Source: Actinomadura barringtoniae (GTDB taxonomy: Bacteria > Actinomycetota > Actinomycetes > Streptosporangiales > Streptosporangiaceae). From it: a DNA stretch of 64,000 nt. Made by a program: the position numbers and the translations under genes. Location of the stretch: the NCBI RefSeq assembly GCF_017573505.1, contig NZ_JAGEOJ010000011.1:62001-126000 (forward strand), written 5' to 3'. Positions 16,188 through 24,943 of this stretch are shown here, piece by piece. Under the pieces are notes generated by a model that was not told where the DNA came from, ran no database searches, and saw only the letters and a list, made by a program, of their open reading frames with translations. How positions within the stretch are numbered: the first letter of the stretch is position 1; each line of letters begins with the position of its first letter.

Positions 16188-17057
16188 CTACCCGATAAGG
16201 GTGCGCAGGGCCTTCACGACTTCGGCCGGGGCCTCCTCCGCCATGAAGTGGCCGCAGGCGACGGTCGAGTGGCGCAGATCAGGTGCCCAGGCGCTCCACA
16301 GCGCGGTGGCGTCGAACCCCAGGGCGGTGCCCCAGTCCTGCTGAAGGACGGCGACGGGCATCTGGAAGACGTTGCCCGCCTCGCGATCGGCCTGGTCGTG
16401 CTCGACGTCGATGCCCGCCGAGGCGCGGAAGTCCGCGACGATCGAGGGGACCGCCTCGCGCGAGGCCTTCAGGTAGGCGGCTCGCACGTCCGCCGGGATG
16501 GCCGCCGGGTCCTTGGCCCAGATGTCCAGGAAGTGGCCGAAGAACGCGTCCGCGCTCGCGGCGATCATCTGCTCGGGCAGGCCGGGCGGCTGGGCCATCA
16601 GGTACAGGTGGAAGCCCACGGCCGCCGAGACCCCCTGCATCACCTCCCACAGGTTGATCGTCGGCATCGTGTCGAGCGAGGCCAGGTGGGTGATCGTCTC
16701 GGGGTGGTCGAGCCCGGCGCGGATGGCCACCTGGGCGCCGCGGTCGTGCCCTGCCAGCGCGAAGCGCTCGTGGCCGAGCGCGCGGGCGAGGGCCACGATG
16801 TCGGCGGCCATGGTGCGCTTGGAGTAGGTGTCCGCGCCGGTCTCGGCGGGCTTGTCGCTGTCGCCGTAGCCGCGCAGGTCGGGAACGATGACGGTGTGGT
16901 CGGCGGCCAGGTCGGCGGCCACGTGCCGCCACATCAGGTGGGTCTGCGGGAAGCCGTGCAGGAGCACGATCGGGCTGCCCGAGCCGCCGATCGCCGTGTT
17001 GAGGGCCACGCCGTCCGCGACCGGGAGGCGCTGGTAGTCGAATCCATTGATCTTCAT
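16188..17057 (-). CDS. Alpha/beta hydrolase (epoxide hydrolase / haloacetate dehalogenase type)
   Basis: A 289-residue alpha/beta hydrolase. The oxyanion motif is LLHGFPQTHLMW, the strand-4 region is VPDLRGYGDSDKP, and the nucleophile elbow is GHDRGAQVA, with Asp (near residue 109) in place of Ser. Asp nucleophiles mark epoxide hydrolases and haloalkane or haloacetate dehalogenases; the GHDRG form is common in the haloacetate-type group. The base His is in CGHFMAEEAP near 270. It starts 57 bases from the divergent SARP gene, which may control it. Epoxide or organohalide as substrate cannot be separated by eye. Confidence 0.82.
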   Translation of the reverse strand: MKINGFDYQRLPVADGVALNTAIGGSGSPIVLLHGFPQTHLMWRHVAADLAADHTVIVPDLRGYGDSDKPAETGADTYSKRTMAADIVALARALGHERFALAGHDRGAQVAIRAGLDHPETITHLASLDTMPTINLWEVMQGVSAAVGFHLYLMAQPPGLPEQMIAASADAFFGHFLDIWAKDPAAIPADVRAAYLKASREAVPSIVADFRASAGIDVEHDQADREAGNVFQMPVAVLQQDWGTALGFDATALWSAWAPDLRHSTVACGHFMAEEAPAEVVKALRTLIG

Positions 17058-17114
17058 GGCCCCAGCATCGGACGCCCCGATCAGCGCTCAATCAGCAATG
17101 ACTAACGTAGGGAT

Positions 17115-19985
17115 GTGCCTGGCGTGAGGTTCCGCGTGCTCGGGCCGCTGGAGGCCGAGGGGGAGCGCGGGCCGGTCAACCTCAAGGGCCCGCGGCACCG
17201 GGCCGTCCTGGCGCGCCTGCTGATCGCCCGGGGCCGTGCCGTACCGGTCTCCTGGCTGATCGACGATCTCTGGGACGATCCGCCCGAGGGGGCGCTCGGC
17301 GCCGTCCAGACGTTCGTCGGCGCGCTCCGCAAGGCGCTTGAGCCGGGCCGGCCGCCGCGGACGCCCGCCCGTCTGCTGGTCACGGCGCCTCCCGGCTACG
17401 CGGTACGGGCCGAGCAGGACGCCGTGGACGCGTGGCGCTTCGAGGCGGCGCTCGGTGAGGCGCCGGGCCTGCCGCCCGAGAAGGCCTTCGCCCTGCTGGA
17501 CGAGGCGCTGGCGCTGTGGCGGGGCCCGGCGTACGCGGAGTTCGCCGAGGAGGACTGGGCCCGGGGCGAGGCTTCCCGGCTGAACGAGCTGCGCCTGCTG
17601 GGAGTGGAACGGCGGGCCGAGGCTGCCCTGGCGCTCGGCCGGGCCGCCGAGGTCGTACCCGAGCTTGAGGCGCATGTGGCGGCTCACCCGCTGCGCGAGG
17701 ACGCCCGGCGGCTGCTCGCGCTCGCCCTCTACAAGGCCGAACGGCAGGCCGACGCCCTGGCAGTCCTCCGTGACGCCCGCACGATGCTGAACACCGAGCT
17801 CGGCCTGGATCCGGGTGAGGCGCTGCGGCGGCTGGAGAACGACATCTTCGCCCAGGCGCCGCATTTGACCGCACAGCCCGTGCCCACTCCCGATGCGCGT
17901 CCGTTCGTCGGCCGGGCCGAGGAACTGGCCGCCCTGGAGCAGTTCGCGGCAGGGGGATCAAGGCTGGCGCTGATCTCGGGCGATCCCGGCGCGGGCAAGA
18001 CCGCGCTTCTCGGCGAGCTCAACCGGCGCCTGGGACCGCGGATCAAGGTGCTCGACGACATGCAGTGGGCGGACGAGGCGGAGCTCGCCGAGCTGATCGA
18101 GGCGGGATCCGTCCCGCACGTCGGCGCCTACCGTTCGACCGAGATCACGCCCGCCCTGGCTGATGCGCTGGGCCGCGCGGCGCGCCTCGAACCGCTCCGG
18201 ATCCATCTCGGCGGCCTCAGCGAGCCTGAGGTGCGTGAGCTGATCGCATCGGTCGCCTACGAGGAGGTGGACGAGCGCACCGCGAAGGCGATCCATCGGC
18301 GCAGCTCAGGCAATCCGTTCTTCGTCCGCGAGCTCGTCCGGCTGTACGAGGCGCAGGGCGATCTGGACGGCGTGCCCGCGGGCGTTCGCGACGTCATCCG
18401 GCATCGCCTCGCCGCGCTTCCCGAGGCCGCGCGGACCGTGCTGCGGCAGGCGGCGGTGATCGGCACGGACGTCGATCTGGACGTGCTGATCGGCCTGAAC
18501 GGCGACGAGGACCGGGTGCTGGATGCCGTGGAGCCCGCGCTGCTGATGGGCTTCCTCGCCGAGTCCGGGCCCGAGCGGCTCCGCTTCGAGCACGCGCTGG
18601 TGCGCGAGGCCCTCTATGACGACATCTCGCAGGCTCGCCGTTCACGCTGGCACGCCCGCGCGGCCGAGCTGATCGAGCGCTTGCGGCCGGAGGACGTGGC
18701 GGTCATCGCCGAGCACCTCATCAGGGCGTCGACCCGCGCGACCGCCGACCGCGCCGCGCACTACGCGCGCCTCGCCGCCGAACGGGCCGAGAGCCGCTTC
18801 GCGCCGCACGAGGCCGCGCGGCTCTGGCGCGAGACCGTCGCCGCCCTGGACCGTGCGGGCGACACCGACGTCCGCGCGCGCCTGGAGGCGACGATGGGCA
18901 TGGTGCGCGCGCTCGCGGTGACCGGCGACCTGGACGCGGCGCGGCGGCACCGGGCCGAGGCGATCCGGCGGGCGGAGGAGCTCGGCGATCCGCTCTTCAC
19001 GGCTCAGGTCATCGGCTCCTTCGACGTGCCCGCCAACTGGCCGGTGGGCGACGACGCGGACGACGCGCGCGAGGTGGCCGAGGCCGCCGAACGCACCCTC
19101 GCCGCGCTGCCGCCCGGACGGGATGCCGAACGCGCCCGGCTGCTGGCCACCATCGCGATGGAGCTGCGCGCCGACGCGGGGGAGCGGGGAAGAGCGGCGG
19201 CCCGCGAGTCCGAGGAGATCGCCCGGCGCCTGGACGACCCGACCGTGCTGGCGTTCGCGCTCAACGCCCGCTTCATGCAGTCGTTCGAACGGGCCGGGAT
19301 GGCTCCCGAGCGAGCCCGGATCGGCGCCGAGCTGGTCGAGCTCGCTACGCGCCACGGCCTGGTGCCGTTCGAGGTCCTCGGCCACATGATCCTGATCCAG
19401 GCCCGCGCGGCGCTCGCCGACTTCGCGGCCGCCGACGAGGAGGCCTTCGCGGCCGACCGGCTCGCCGAGCAGCACGAGATTCCGCTCGTCGGCGTCTTCA
19501 CCGAGTGGTACGCGGCGATGCGGGCGGCCGACGAGCCCGCTTATCGCCGAGCCGCCGTCCGCCTCGCGGGCACCGGCATGCGCGGCGTTGAGGATGGGCT
19601 GCTTTCGCTTGCTCTGCTCTGCCTCAGGCTCCAGGGCGACGACATCCCGGTGCTCGACGACGCAGACTACGGGCCGTACGAGCCCTGGACCAGGCCGCTG
19701 ATCCTGCTCTCCCACGGCAAGCGAGCGGAGGCGGCCGCCTGCGACATCCCCGAGTCACCTCACGACCTGCTGTTCGAGCTCCGCACGTGCCTGCACGCCC
19801 TCGTCGCCATCGAGCTGGGCGACCGGGCCGCGATGCAACGCCTTCACACCGCGCTGCTCCCTGCCGCCGCCGAACTGGCGGGCGCGGGCAGCGGCATGGT
19901 GACGCTCCGCCCGGTCGCCTACTACCTGGAACGGCTCGCTACCAGTCTCGGGCGGCCTCCAGAAGGCGATCCCGCACGAGGGTGA
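17115..19985 (+). CDS. SARP/BTAD-family transcriptional regulator with compact ATPase and TPR-rich C-terminus
   Basis: A 956-residue regulator. Residues 1-95 are an OmpR-type DNA-binding winged helix (RFRVLGPLEAE, then LKGPRHRAVLARLLIARG). Residues 95-245 are the BTAD domain. From about 265 an AAA_16-type ATPase begins (RPFVGRAEELAALEQF), with Walker A GDPGAGKTALL near 290 and a Walker B-like VLDDMQWADE only about 20 residues later, far closer than usual. The C-terminal 450 residues are helical repeats of TPR type. GTG start. SARP proteins activate metabolic or antibiotic gene sets; the divergent hydrolase pair is the obvious local target. The 3' end overlaps the LysR gene by 47 bases on the opposite strand. 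Confidence 0.85.
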   Translation: MPGVRFRVLGPLEAEGERGPVNLKGPRHRAVLARLLIARGRAVPVSWLIDDLWDDPPEGALGAVQTFVGALRKALEPGRPPRTPARLLVTAPPGYAVRAEQDAVDAWRFEAALGEAPGLPPEKAFALLDEALALWRGPAYAEFAEEDWARGEASRLNELRLLGVERRAEAALALGRAAEVVPELEAHVAAHPLREDARRLLALALYKAERQADALAVLRDARTMLNTELGLDPGEALRRLENDIFAQAPHLTAQPVPTPDARPFVGRAEELAALEQFAAGGSRLALISGDPGAGKTALLGELNRRLGPRIKVLDDMQWADEAELAELIEAGSVPHVGAYRSTEITPALADALGRAARLEPLRIHLGGLSEPEVRELIASVAYEEVDERTAKAIHRRSSGNPFFVRELVRLYEAQGDLDGVPAGVRDVIRHRLAALPEAARTVLRQAAVIGTDVDLDVLIGLNGDEDRVLDAVEPALLMGFLAESGPERLRFEHALVREALYDDISQARRSRWHARAAELIERLRPEDVAVIAEHLIRASTRATADRAAHYARLAAERAESRFAPHEAARLWRETVAALDRAGDTDVRARLEATMGMVRALAVTGDLDAARRHRAEAIRRAEELGDPLFTAQVIGSFDVPANWPVGDDADDAREVAEAAERTLAALPPGRDAERARLLATIAMELRADAGERGRAAARESEEIARRLDDPTVLAFALNARFMQSFERAGMAPERARIGAELVELATRHGLVPFEVLGHMILIQARAALADFAAADEEAFAADRLAEQHEIPLVGVFTEWYAAMRAADEPAYRRAAVRLAGTGMRGVEDGLLSLALLCLRLQGDDIPVLDDADYGPYEPWTRPLILLSHGKRAEAAACDIPESPHDLLFELRTCLHALVAIELGDRAAMQRLHTALLPAAAELAGAGSGMVTLRPVAYYLERLATSLGRPPEGDPARG

Positions 19986-20865
19986 CGTTCGGGTTGTCCG
20001 GGAGACCCGCCCGCTGAGCGAGGAACCCGGTGTTGATGGGCGGATCGACGGGCTCCAGCAACGCCACGAGCGCGCCGGAGTCCAGCTCGGCGTGGCACAG
20101 GTAGCGCGGCAGGACCGTGAACCCGGCCCCGGCGACGACCGCCGCCAGCACGCCGCGCAGATCCGGGACAACGACGGCCGCGGGTCCGGCGAGCCGCGTG
20201 CCGAAGACGTGCCTCCAATAGCGGCGCGCGATGGGCAGATCCTCCGCGTACGTCACCAGCGGCGCGTCGCGCAGCGCCGACGGGCCCTCGCGTTCGAGTC
20301 GCCCGCCTCCGATCCGTTCCGCCCAATCGGGAGCGGCGACCAGCACGAACTCCTCGTCCGCGAGCGGCTCGGCCGTCAGCGCGCGTCCGCGCGGCCTGAT
20401 CGTGGACACGACCAGGTCGTACTGCCCGGCACGCAGCCCCGCCAGCAGATCGTCGGCGAGGCCGAGCGTGACCCGCAGCCGCAGATCACCCGCTCCGACC
20501 AGCGGCGCGAGCGAGGGCAGCACTCGCGCGCACAGCAGCTCGGCGGGCCCGGCCAGATGCACGGGATCGGCCGCCGCGGTCTCGTCGACCTGGTCGCCGC
20601 CCGCCACCGCGCTCAGCGCGTCGAGCGGAGCGGAGACCTCGGCGGCGAGCTGCTCGGCCATCGCCGTGGAGGCGACCCCGCGCGGGAGCCGTTCGAAGAG
20701 ACGGCGGCCCAGTCGCCGTTCCAGCGCCCGCATCTGCGCGGTCACCGTCGGCTGGGACAAGCCCAGGAGCTGGGCCGCCGCGGTGAACGACCCGGCGCGG
20801 TGCACCGCCAGGAAGGTCCGCAGCTGGTTGAGGTCCAGCGACTCATAGGAATCCCGATGGGGCAT
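19939..20865 (-). CDS. LysR-family transcriptional regulator
   Basis: A 308-residue LysR protein. The N-terminal helix-turn-helix is clear (LNQLRTFLAVHRAGSFTAAA, then LSQPTVTAQMRALERRLGRRLF). The C-terminal effector domain spans about 95-300 with normal length. LysR proteins typically control a divergent neighbour; here that is the DJ-1/PfpI-TetR pair, with a 118-base spacer holding a palindrome. The 3' end overlaps the SARP gene on the other strand. The inducer is unknown. Confidence 0.88.
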   Translation of the reverse strand: MPHRDSYESLDLNQLRTFLAVHRAGSFTAAAQLLGLSQPTVTAQMRALERRLGRRLFERLPRGVASTAMAEQLAAEVSAPLDALSAVAGGDQVDETAAADPVHLAGPAELLCARVLPSLAPLVGAGDLRLRVTLGLADDLLAGLRAGQYDLVVSTIRPRGRALTAEPLADEEFVLVAAPDWAERIGGGRLEREGPSALRDAPLVTYAEDLPIARRYWRHVFGTRLAGPAAVVVPDLRGVLAAVVAGAGFTVLPRYLCHAELDSGALVALLEPVDPPINTGFLAQRAGLPDNPNVTLVRDRLLEAARDW

Positions 20866-20924
20866 GCAAAGAAGCCTATTGGTCGGTGTTGGACCCCGCC
20901 CCTAGAGTCGAACCGACGACGAAC

Positions 20925-20948
20925 TGACATTTTGAACACAATTTGTCA
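20925..20948. promoter_or_regulatory. Operator-like inverted repeat between LysR and DJ-1/PfpI genes
   Basis: Outer arms TGACA and TGTCA with further partial symmetry (TTTG/CAAT) lie in an AT-rich patch. TTGTCA (20943-20948) and TATATG (20966-20971), 17 bases apart, could be the promoter of the rightward genes. It would overlap the operator. Binder could be the LysR or the downstream TetR. Confidence 0.45.
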
Positions 20949-20983
20949 GGTCATCCACGAAGTCCTATATGCTGGAGGACGAG

Positions 20984-21664
20984 ATGGCTGAGATTCTTTT
21001 CGTGCTGACCGGGGCCGACCGCTGGACGCTGGCCGACGGGACCGGGCACCCGACCGGCTTCTGGGCCGAGGAGTTCGTGGTGCCGTACCGGACCTTCACC
21101 GAGGCCGGGCACCGGGTCACCGTCGCGACGCCCGGCGCTGTCGTGCCCAAGCCCGACCCGGCGAGCCTCACCGCCGACTTCGGCGGCGAGGCCTTCGCCG
21201 CCGAGGTGGAGGGCATCGCCGCCCTGCGCGACCCGATCAAGGTGGAGGAGGCCGACCCGGCCGCCTACGACGCGGTGTTCTACCCGGGCGGTCACGGCCC
21301 GATGGAGGACCTGTCGGTGAACGCCGACTCGGGCCGGCTGCTGACGGCCGCGCTCGACTCGGGCAGGCCGCTCGCGGTGGTCTGCCACGGGCCCGCGGCG
21401 ATGCTGGCCGCCGAACGCGCCGACGGCACGCCGACGTTCGCCGGTTACCGGCTCGCCGCGTTCACCAACGAGGAGGAGACCCAGGCCGGGTTCGCCGACA
21501 AGGCCGCCTGGCTCCTGGAAGACCGCCTGGTCGCCCTCGGCGCGAACGTCGACAAGGGCGAGGCGTGGGCGCCGCACGTGGTCGTCGACCGCAACCTCTA
21601 CACCGGGCAGAACCCGTCCTCCTCCGGCCCGCTGGCCGACGAGGTCCTCAAGGCGCTGGGCTGA
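20984..21664 (+). CDS. DJ-1/PfpI-family protein (type 1 glutamine amidotransferase-like)
   Basis: A 226-residue DJ-1/PfpI-superfamily protein related to Hsp31-type chaperone/glyoxalase III proteins. The nucleophile-elbow Cys is in AVVCHGPAA near residue 136, with the preceding FYPGGHGPMEDL glycine-rich turn and the conserved N-terminal FVLTGADRWTLADG segment. Proposed roles for this family are methylglyoxal detoxification and protein repair. I chose the ATG at 20984 because GGAGG (20974-20978) is 5 bases upstream; an ATG at 20969 lacks a ribosome site. A TetR gene follows 3 bases after the stop, so both probably answer one electrophile or stress signal. Confidence 0.84.
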   Translation: MAEILFVLTGADRWTLADGTGHPTGFWAEEFVVPYRTFTEAGHRVTVATPGAVVPKPDPASLTADFGGEAFAAEVEGIAALRDPIKVEEADPAAYDAVFYPGGHGPMEDLSVNADSGRLLTAALDSGRPLAVVCHGPAAMLAAERADGTPTFAGYRLAAFTNEEETQAGFADKAAWLLEDRLVALGANVDKGEAWAPHVVVDRNLYTGQNPSSSGPLADEVLKALG

Positions 21665-21667
21665 GCC

Positions 21668-22213
21668 ATGGGCAAAGACCGGCCGACCGAGGTCCTCGAC
21701 GCCACCTACACCTGCCTCAGGCTGCACGGTGTCCGGCGTACGACGATGGACGACATCGCCCGCGAGGCGGGCATGTCACGGTCGGCCGTCTACCAGTACG
21801 TACGTAACAAGGACGACGCCTTCCGCCGCCTCGCCGAACGCCTGCACACCCAGGCGCTGGAGCAGGCGCGGGAGGCGGCGGCCGCCCAGGCCCCCGCCGC
21901 CGACCGGGTGCGCGGGGTGCTGGGAGCCAAGCTCGAACTCGTCCGCAAACTCGTCGGAGAGTCACCGCACGCGGGCGAGCTGCTCGACCAGAAGGCGCGG
22001 CTGTTCGGCGACATCTGCGCCAAGTTCGTCACCGACCTCAGCGCCCTGCTGGCCGGCGTCTTCGCCGAGGCGGGCGTCGCCACGGTCGCTCCGGACGAGG
22101 CGGCCGACATCTGCATCGCGCTGGTCATCGGGCTGGAGGAACGGCCCGACGGCACCCGCCTCCTGCAGCCCGCCGCCGACGCGCTGATCACCGGGCTCCT
22201 CGCCCCGAGATAA
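21668..22213 (+). CDS. TetR-family transcriptional regulator
   Basis: A 181-residue TetR-type repressor with the helix-turn-helix TTMDDIAREAGMSRSAVYQYV near residues 26-46 followed by RNKDDAF. The C-terminal ligand domain is not specific. It is the second gene of a pair with the DJ-1/PfpI protein (3-base gap). An aldo/keto reductase gene 99 bases downstream is in the same direction. The pair plus the reductase suggests a reactive-carbonyl response unit; that is inference. Confidence 0.85.
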   Translation: MGKDRPTEVLDATYTCLRLHGVRRTTMDDIAREAGMSRSAVYQYVRNKDDAFRRLAERLHTQALEQAREAAAAQAPAADRVRGVLGAKLELVRKLVGESPHAGELLDQKARLFGDICAKFVTDLSALLAGVFAEAGVATVAPDEAADICIALVIGLEERPDGTRLLQPAADALITGLLAPR

Positions 22214-22216
22214 CCC

Positions 22217-22250
22217 CTCGTCCCCCCGGACACACTCGTCCCCCCGGACA
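22217..22250. repeat. Two-copy 16-bp direct repeat
   Basis: CTCGTCCCCCCGGACA occurs at 22217-22232 and again at 22235-22250, just after the TetR stop. It has no symmetry and is probably slippage. Confidence 0.7.
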
Positions 22251-22312
22251 AAGACGCCCACCGGTCGAACTGAGGCCGGCGGGAGATATGACAACGAGCG
22301 AAAGGTACGACA

Positions 22313-23140
22313 GTGCAGTACGTGACCTTGAACAACGGCGTGGAGATGCCGCAGCTGGGCTTCGGTGTCTGGCAGGTACCCGACGACGAGGCCTACAGCG
22401 CCGTGACCGAGGCGCTCGGCGCCGGCTACCGCAGCATCGACACCGCGCGGGCCTACGAGAACGAGGAGGGCACCGGCCGTGCCGTCCGCGACTCGGGCAT
22501 CGCGCGCGACGAGCTGTTCGTCACGACCAAGCTCTGGAACACCGACCACGCCTACGACGACGCGGTGCGCGCCGTCGACGCCAGCCTGGAGCGGCTCGGC
22601 CTCGACCACGTCGACCTCATCCTGATCCACTGGCCGGTCGCGGGTTCGGAGCAGTACCTGGAGGCCTGGAAGGCGTTCGAGAAGGCCTACGCCGACGGCA
22701 AGGCCCGGGCGATCGGCGTGTCCAACTTCACGGTCGAGGCGCTGGAGCGGCTGACCAAGGAGGCCGAGGTCACCCCGGTCATCAACCAGATCGAGCTCCA
22801 CCCGTACATGCAGCAGAAGCAGCTGCGCGCCGCGGGCGCCGAGCACGGCCTGCTGACCGAGGCCTGGAGCCCGCTCGGCCAGGGCAAGGGCCTGCTGGAC
22901 GACGCGGTGCTGAAGCGGATCGGCGCCAAGCACGGCAAGTCCGCGGCCCAGGCCGTGCTGCGCTGGCACCTGCAGACCGGCAACGTCGTCATCCCGAAGT
23001 CGGTGACGCCGTCGCGGATCAAGGAGAACATCGACGTCTTCGACTTCGAGCTGGACGCCGCCGACCTGGCCGAGATCGAAGCGCTCGACCAGGGCAAGCG
23101 CTTCGGTCCCGACCCGGCGACGTTCAACTGGATGGGCTGA
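22313..23140 (+). CDS. Aldo/keto reductase
   Basis: A 275-residue NADPH-dependent aldo/keto reductase. The family motifs are present: GFGVWQVPDDEA, catalytic Asp and Tyr in YRSIDTARAYENEEG, Lys in FVTTKLWN, His in LILIHWP, and the cofactor loop IPKSVTPSRIKEN. It reduces aldehydes, ketones or 2,5-diketo-gluconate-type sugars. GTG start with a GAAAGG region upstream. It stands alone but close to the DJ-1/TetR pair, consistent with carbonyl detoxification. Its stop touches the convergent acyltransferase gene with no gap. Confidence 0.9.
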   Translation: MQYVTLNNGVEMPQLGFGVWQVPDDEAYSAVTEALGAGYRSIDTARAYENEEGTGRAVRDSGIARDELFVTTKLWNTDHAYDDAVRAVDASLERLGLDHVDLILIHWPVAGSEQYLEAWKAFEKAYADGKARAIGVSNFTVEALERLTKEAEVTPVINQIELHPYMQQKQLRAAGAEHGLLTEAWSPLGQGKGLLDDAVLKRIGAKHGKSAAQAVLRWHLQTGNVVIPKSVTPSRIKENIDVFDFELDAADLAEIEALDQGKRFGPDPATFNWMG

Positions 23141-24943
23141 TCAGCCGAGCAGCTCCTGCAGCTCGGCGACGGCGGTCCTCAGCTCGTTCGCGAACACCTG
23201 CATGGCGTCCGCGACCGGGCGCGGCGTGGACAGGTACACGTTGAAGCGGTCGGGGAGCAGCACGTAGCCGACGCCAATGCACTGCATGCTGGTCGAGCCG
23301 AACCCGAACGACTGGATGTTGACCGACGGCGCCGAGCTGGTGCTCAGGTAGTCGTCGCGCATCTTGATCCAGCCCGGCGACTCGAACAGCGTCAGCTCGT
23401 CGGCGGTCACGCCCAGCTCGGCGCCGCGGCGCTTCTGGATGAGCTGGAGCTCCCACAGATGCTGCTCGGGCACCTGACCCGCCTGGCTGTCCTTGGCGCG
23501 GCGCACGTGGGCGTCGGCGGCGGCGCGGAACGCGGCGCGCCTGGCGTCGGCGCCCGCCGCCGGGTCGTCCATCGCGCTGGCGAAGGCAACGGCCTCGGGC
23601 GTCACCACGCGCATCGCCTCGGTCCGCCCGCGCCGCAGGTGCCGGGTGGCGATCGACTCGTAGGTGGCGCCCAGGAAGCCCTTCGACCGCTTGTGCGCGA
23701 GCTGGTAGGCCATCTGGACGAACGCGTCCGGCGAGGTCTTCAGCTCCTTGGCGCGGGTGGAGCCGAAGTCGTCGAACGAGACGTTCAGCGTCGCGGTGTC
23801 GGCGGCGTACTGGGCGAACGCCTCACCTGCGCCCCGCACGGCGGCGCGCAGGTCGTCGTCGAGGACGAAGTCGATCGGCGTGAGGCCCGGCTGCCCCTGG
23901 GCCCGCGCGCCGGACGCGTCCGCCTGCTCGGCGGCGGGCGTGCCCAGCAGCGCGTCGACGAAGCTGAGGATCGTCGTGCCGTCCAGGCCGCAGTGCTCGA
24001 CGTTGATGCCCGCCGTGCCGTCCGCGAACACGATCAGCGACACGGCCTTGTCGAACCAGCGGTTGCCGCTGTCGCCGGCGAGCAGCTGGTCGCACGCCTC
24101 CTGCGTGCTCGTGGGTGCGAAGTTCTCCAGGCAGACGCAGAACAGCGCGGTCTCGACCTCGTCGAGCGCCGCCGCGTTCGCCGGGTCGAGGGCGATCAGC
24201 GCCTCCCGGTCGGCCGCCCACTCCGCGCGCGCCTTGGTGGTCAGGTGACCGACCGGGGACTCAGGTGCGACGTCGGACTTCAGCACCGCGTCCAGACCCG
24301 CGGCCAGCTCCTCCAGAGTGTGGGGCTTGCCCGCCGGGCCGATGACGTCCATGCGGAACATCGCGCCGCGATGGAACACCACGATGTGCCGGGCCTTGGA
24401 CGGGCCCGGCCATGCGTCGGTATAGGGGGAGCGGACGGTGTCCTGGGAGGCCCCCGGAATGCGGGTCGTGGAGAACAGGAACTTGTTCTGCTCCATGGAC
24501 AGCGGCTTGCCGCGCTGCAGGGCGGGTGGGATGGCCTCCTCATCGAGGAGCCGCTTGTAGTTGAGCGCCGTCGCGATGAGTCCCGCTGCACGGTCGACCT
24601 GCCCGAGCCCCGCGTCGTGGAACAGGAAGAAGAAGTTGGCGTTCAGTGCGATGCGGTCGCGGCGGCCCAGGTAGCGGTAGGGCCAGAACGTGTCGAGCCA
24701 GCTGTGCACCCCCTCGCTCGCGTCGTACTCCTCGAGCGCGGCCTGGAGCTTGCGGCCCGGTCCGTCCGGTCGCAGGAACGTCTCGACCTCGCGTTCGGTC
24801 TCGGCCAGCTCCTCGGGGGTCAGCAGCGGCGCGCACCACTCCAGCAGCCGGCGGCCGCTGTCGTCCAGGGTGGGCAGCGGTATCCGCGGCAGGGTGTCCT
24901 CGTTGTCGAAGGTGCGGGGGGAGGGTTGTGGGCTGCTGTTCAA
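23141..24943 (-). CDS. Choline/carnitine O-acyltransferase
   Basis: A 600-residue bacterial member of a family best known from eukaryotes. The N-terminal signature LPRIPLPTLDDSGRRLLEW, the catalytic His (near residue 317) in NVEHCGLDGTTI, and the STS motif in YLSTSSAPSV with VGYVLLPDRFNVYLS all match carnitine/choline acetyltransferases, which move acyl groups between CoA and a hydroxylated trimethylammonium compound. I set the start at TTG 24943, where TTGA overlaps the methyltransferase stop and GAGGA lies 5 bases upstream; an ATG at 25000 has no such support. It is the third gene of a hydroxylase-methyltransferase-acyltransferase operon, suggesting it esterifies the hydroxyl made there. 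The acceptor is unknown. Confidence 0.88.
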   Translation of the reverse strand: MNSSPQPSPRTFDNEDTLPRIPLPTLDDSGRRLLEWCAPLLTPEELAETEREVETFLRPDGPGRKLQAALEEYDASEGVHSWLDTFWPYRYLGRRDRIALNANFFFLFHDAGLGQVDRAAGLIATALNYKRLLDEEAIPPALQRGKPLSMEQNKFLFSTTRIPGASQDTVRSPYTDAWPGPSKARHIVVFHRGAMFRMDVIGPAGKPHTLEELAAGLDAVLKSDVAPESPVGHLTTKARAEWAADREALIALDPANAAALDEVETALFCVCLENFAPTSTQEACDQLLAGDSGNRWFDKAVSLIVFADGTAGINVEHCGLDGTTILSFVDALLGTPAAEQADASGARAQGQPGLTPIDFVLDDDLRAAVRGAGEAFAQYAADTATLNVSFDDFGSTRAKELKTSPDAFVQMAYQLAHKRSKGFLGATYESIATRHLRRGRTEAMRVVTPEAVAFASAMDDPAAGADARRAAFRAAADAHVRRAKDSQAGQVPEQHLWELQLIQKRRGAELGVTADELTLFESPGWIKMRDDYLSTSSAPSVNIQSFGFGSTSMQCIGVGYVLLPDRFNVYLSTPRPVADAMQVFANELRTAVAELQELLG

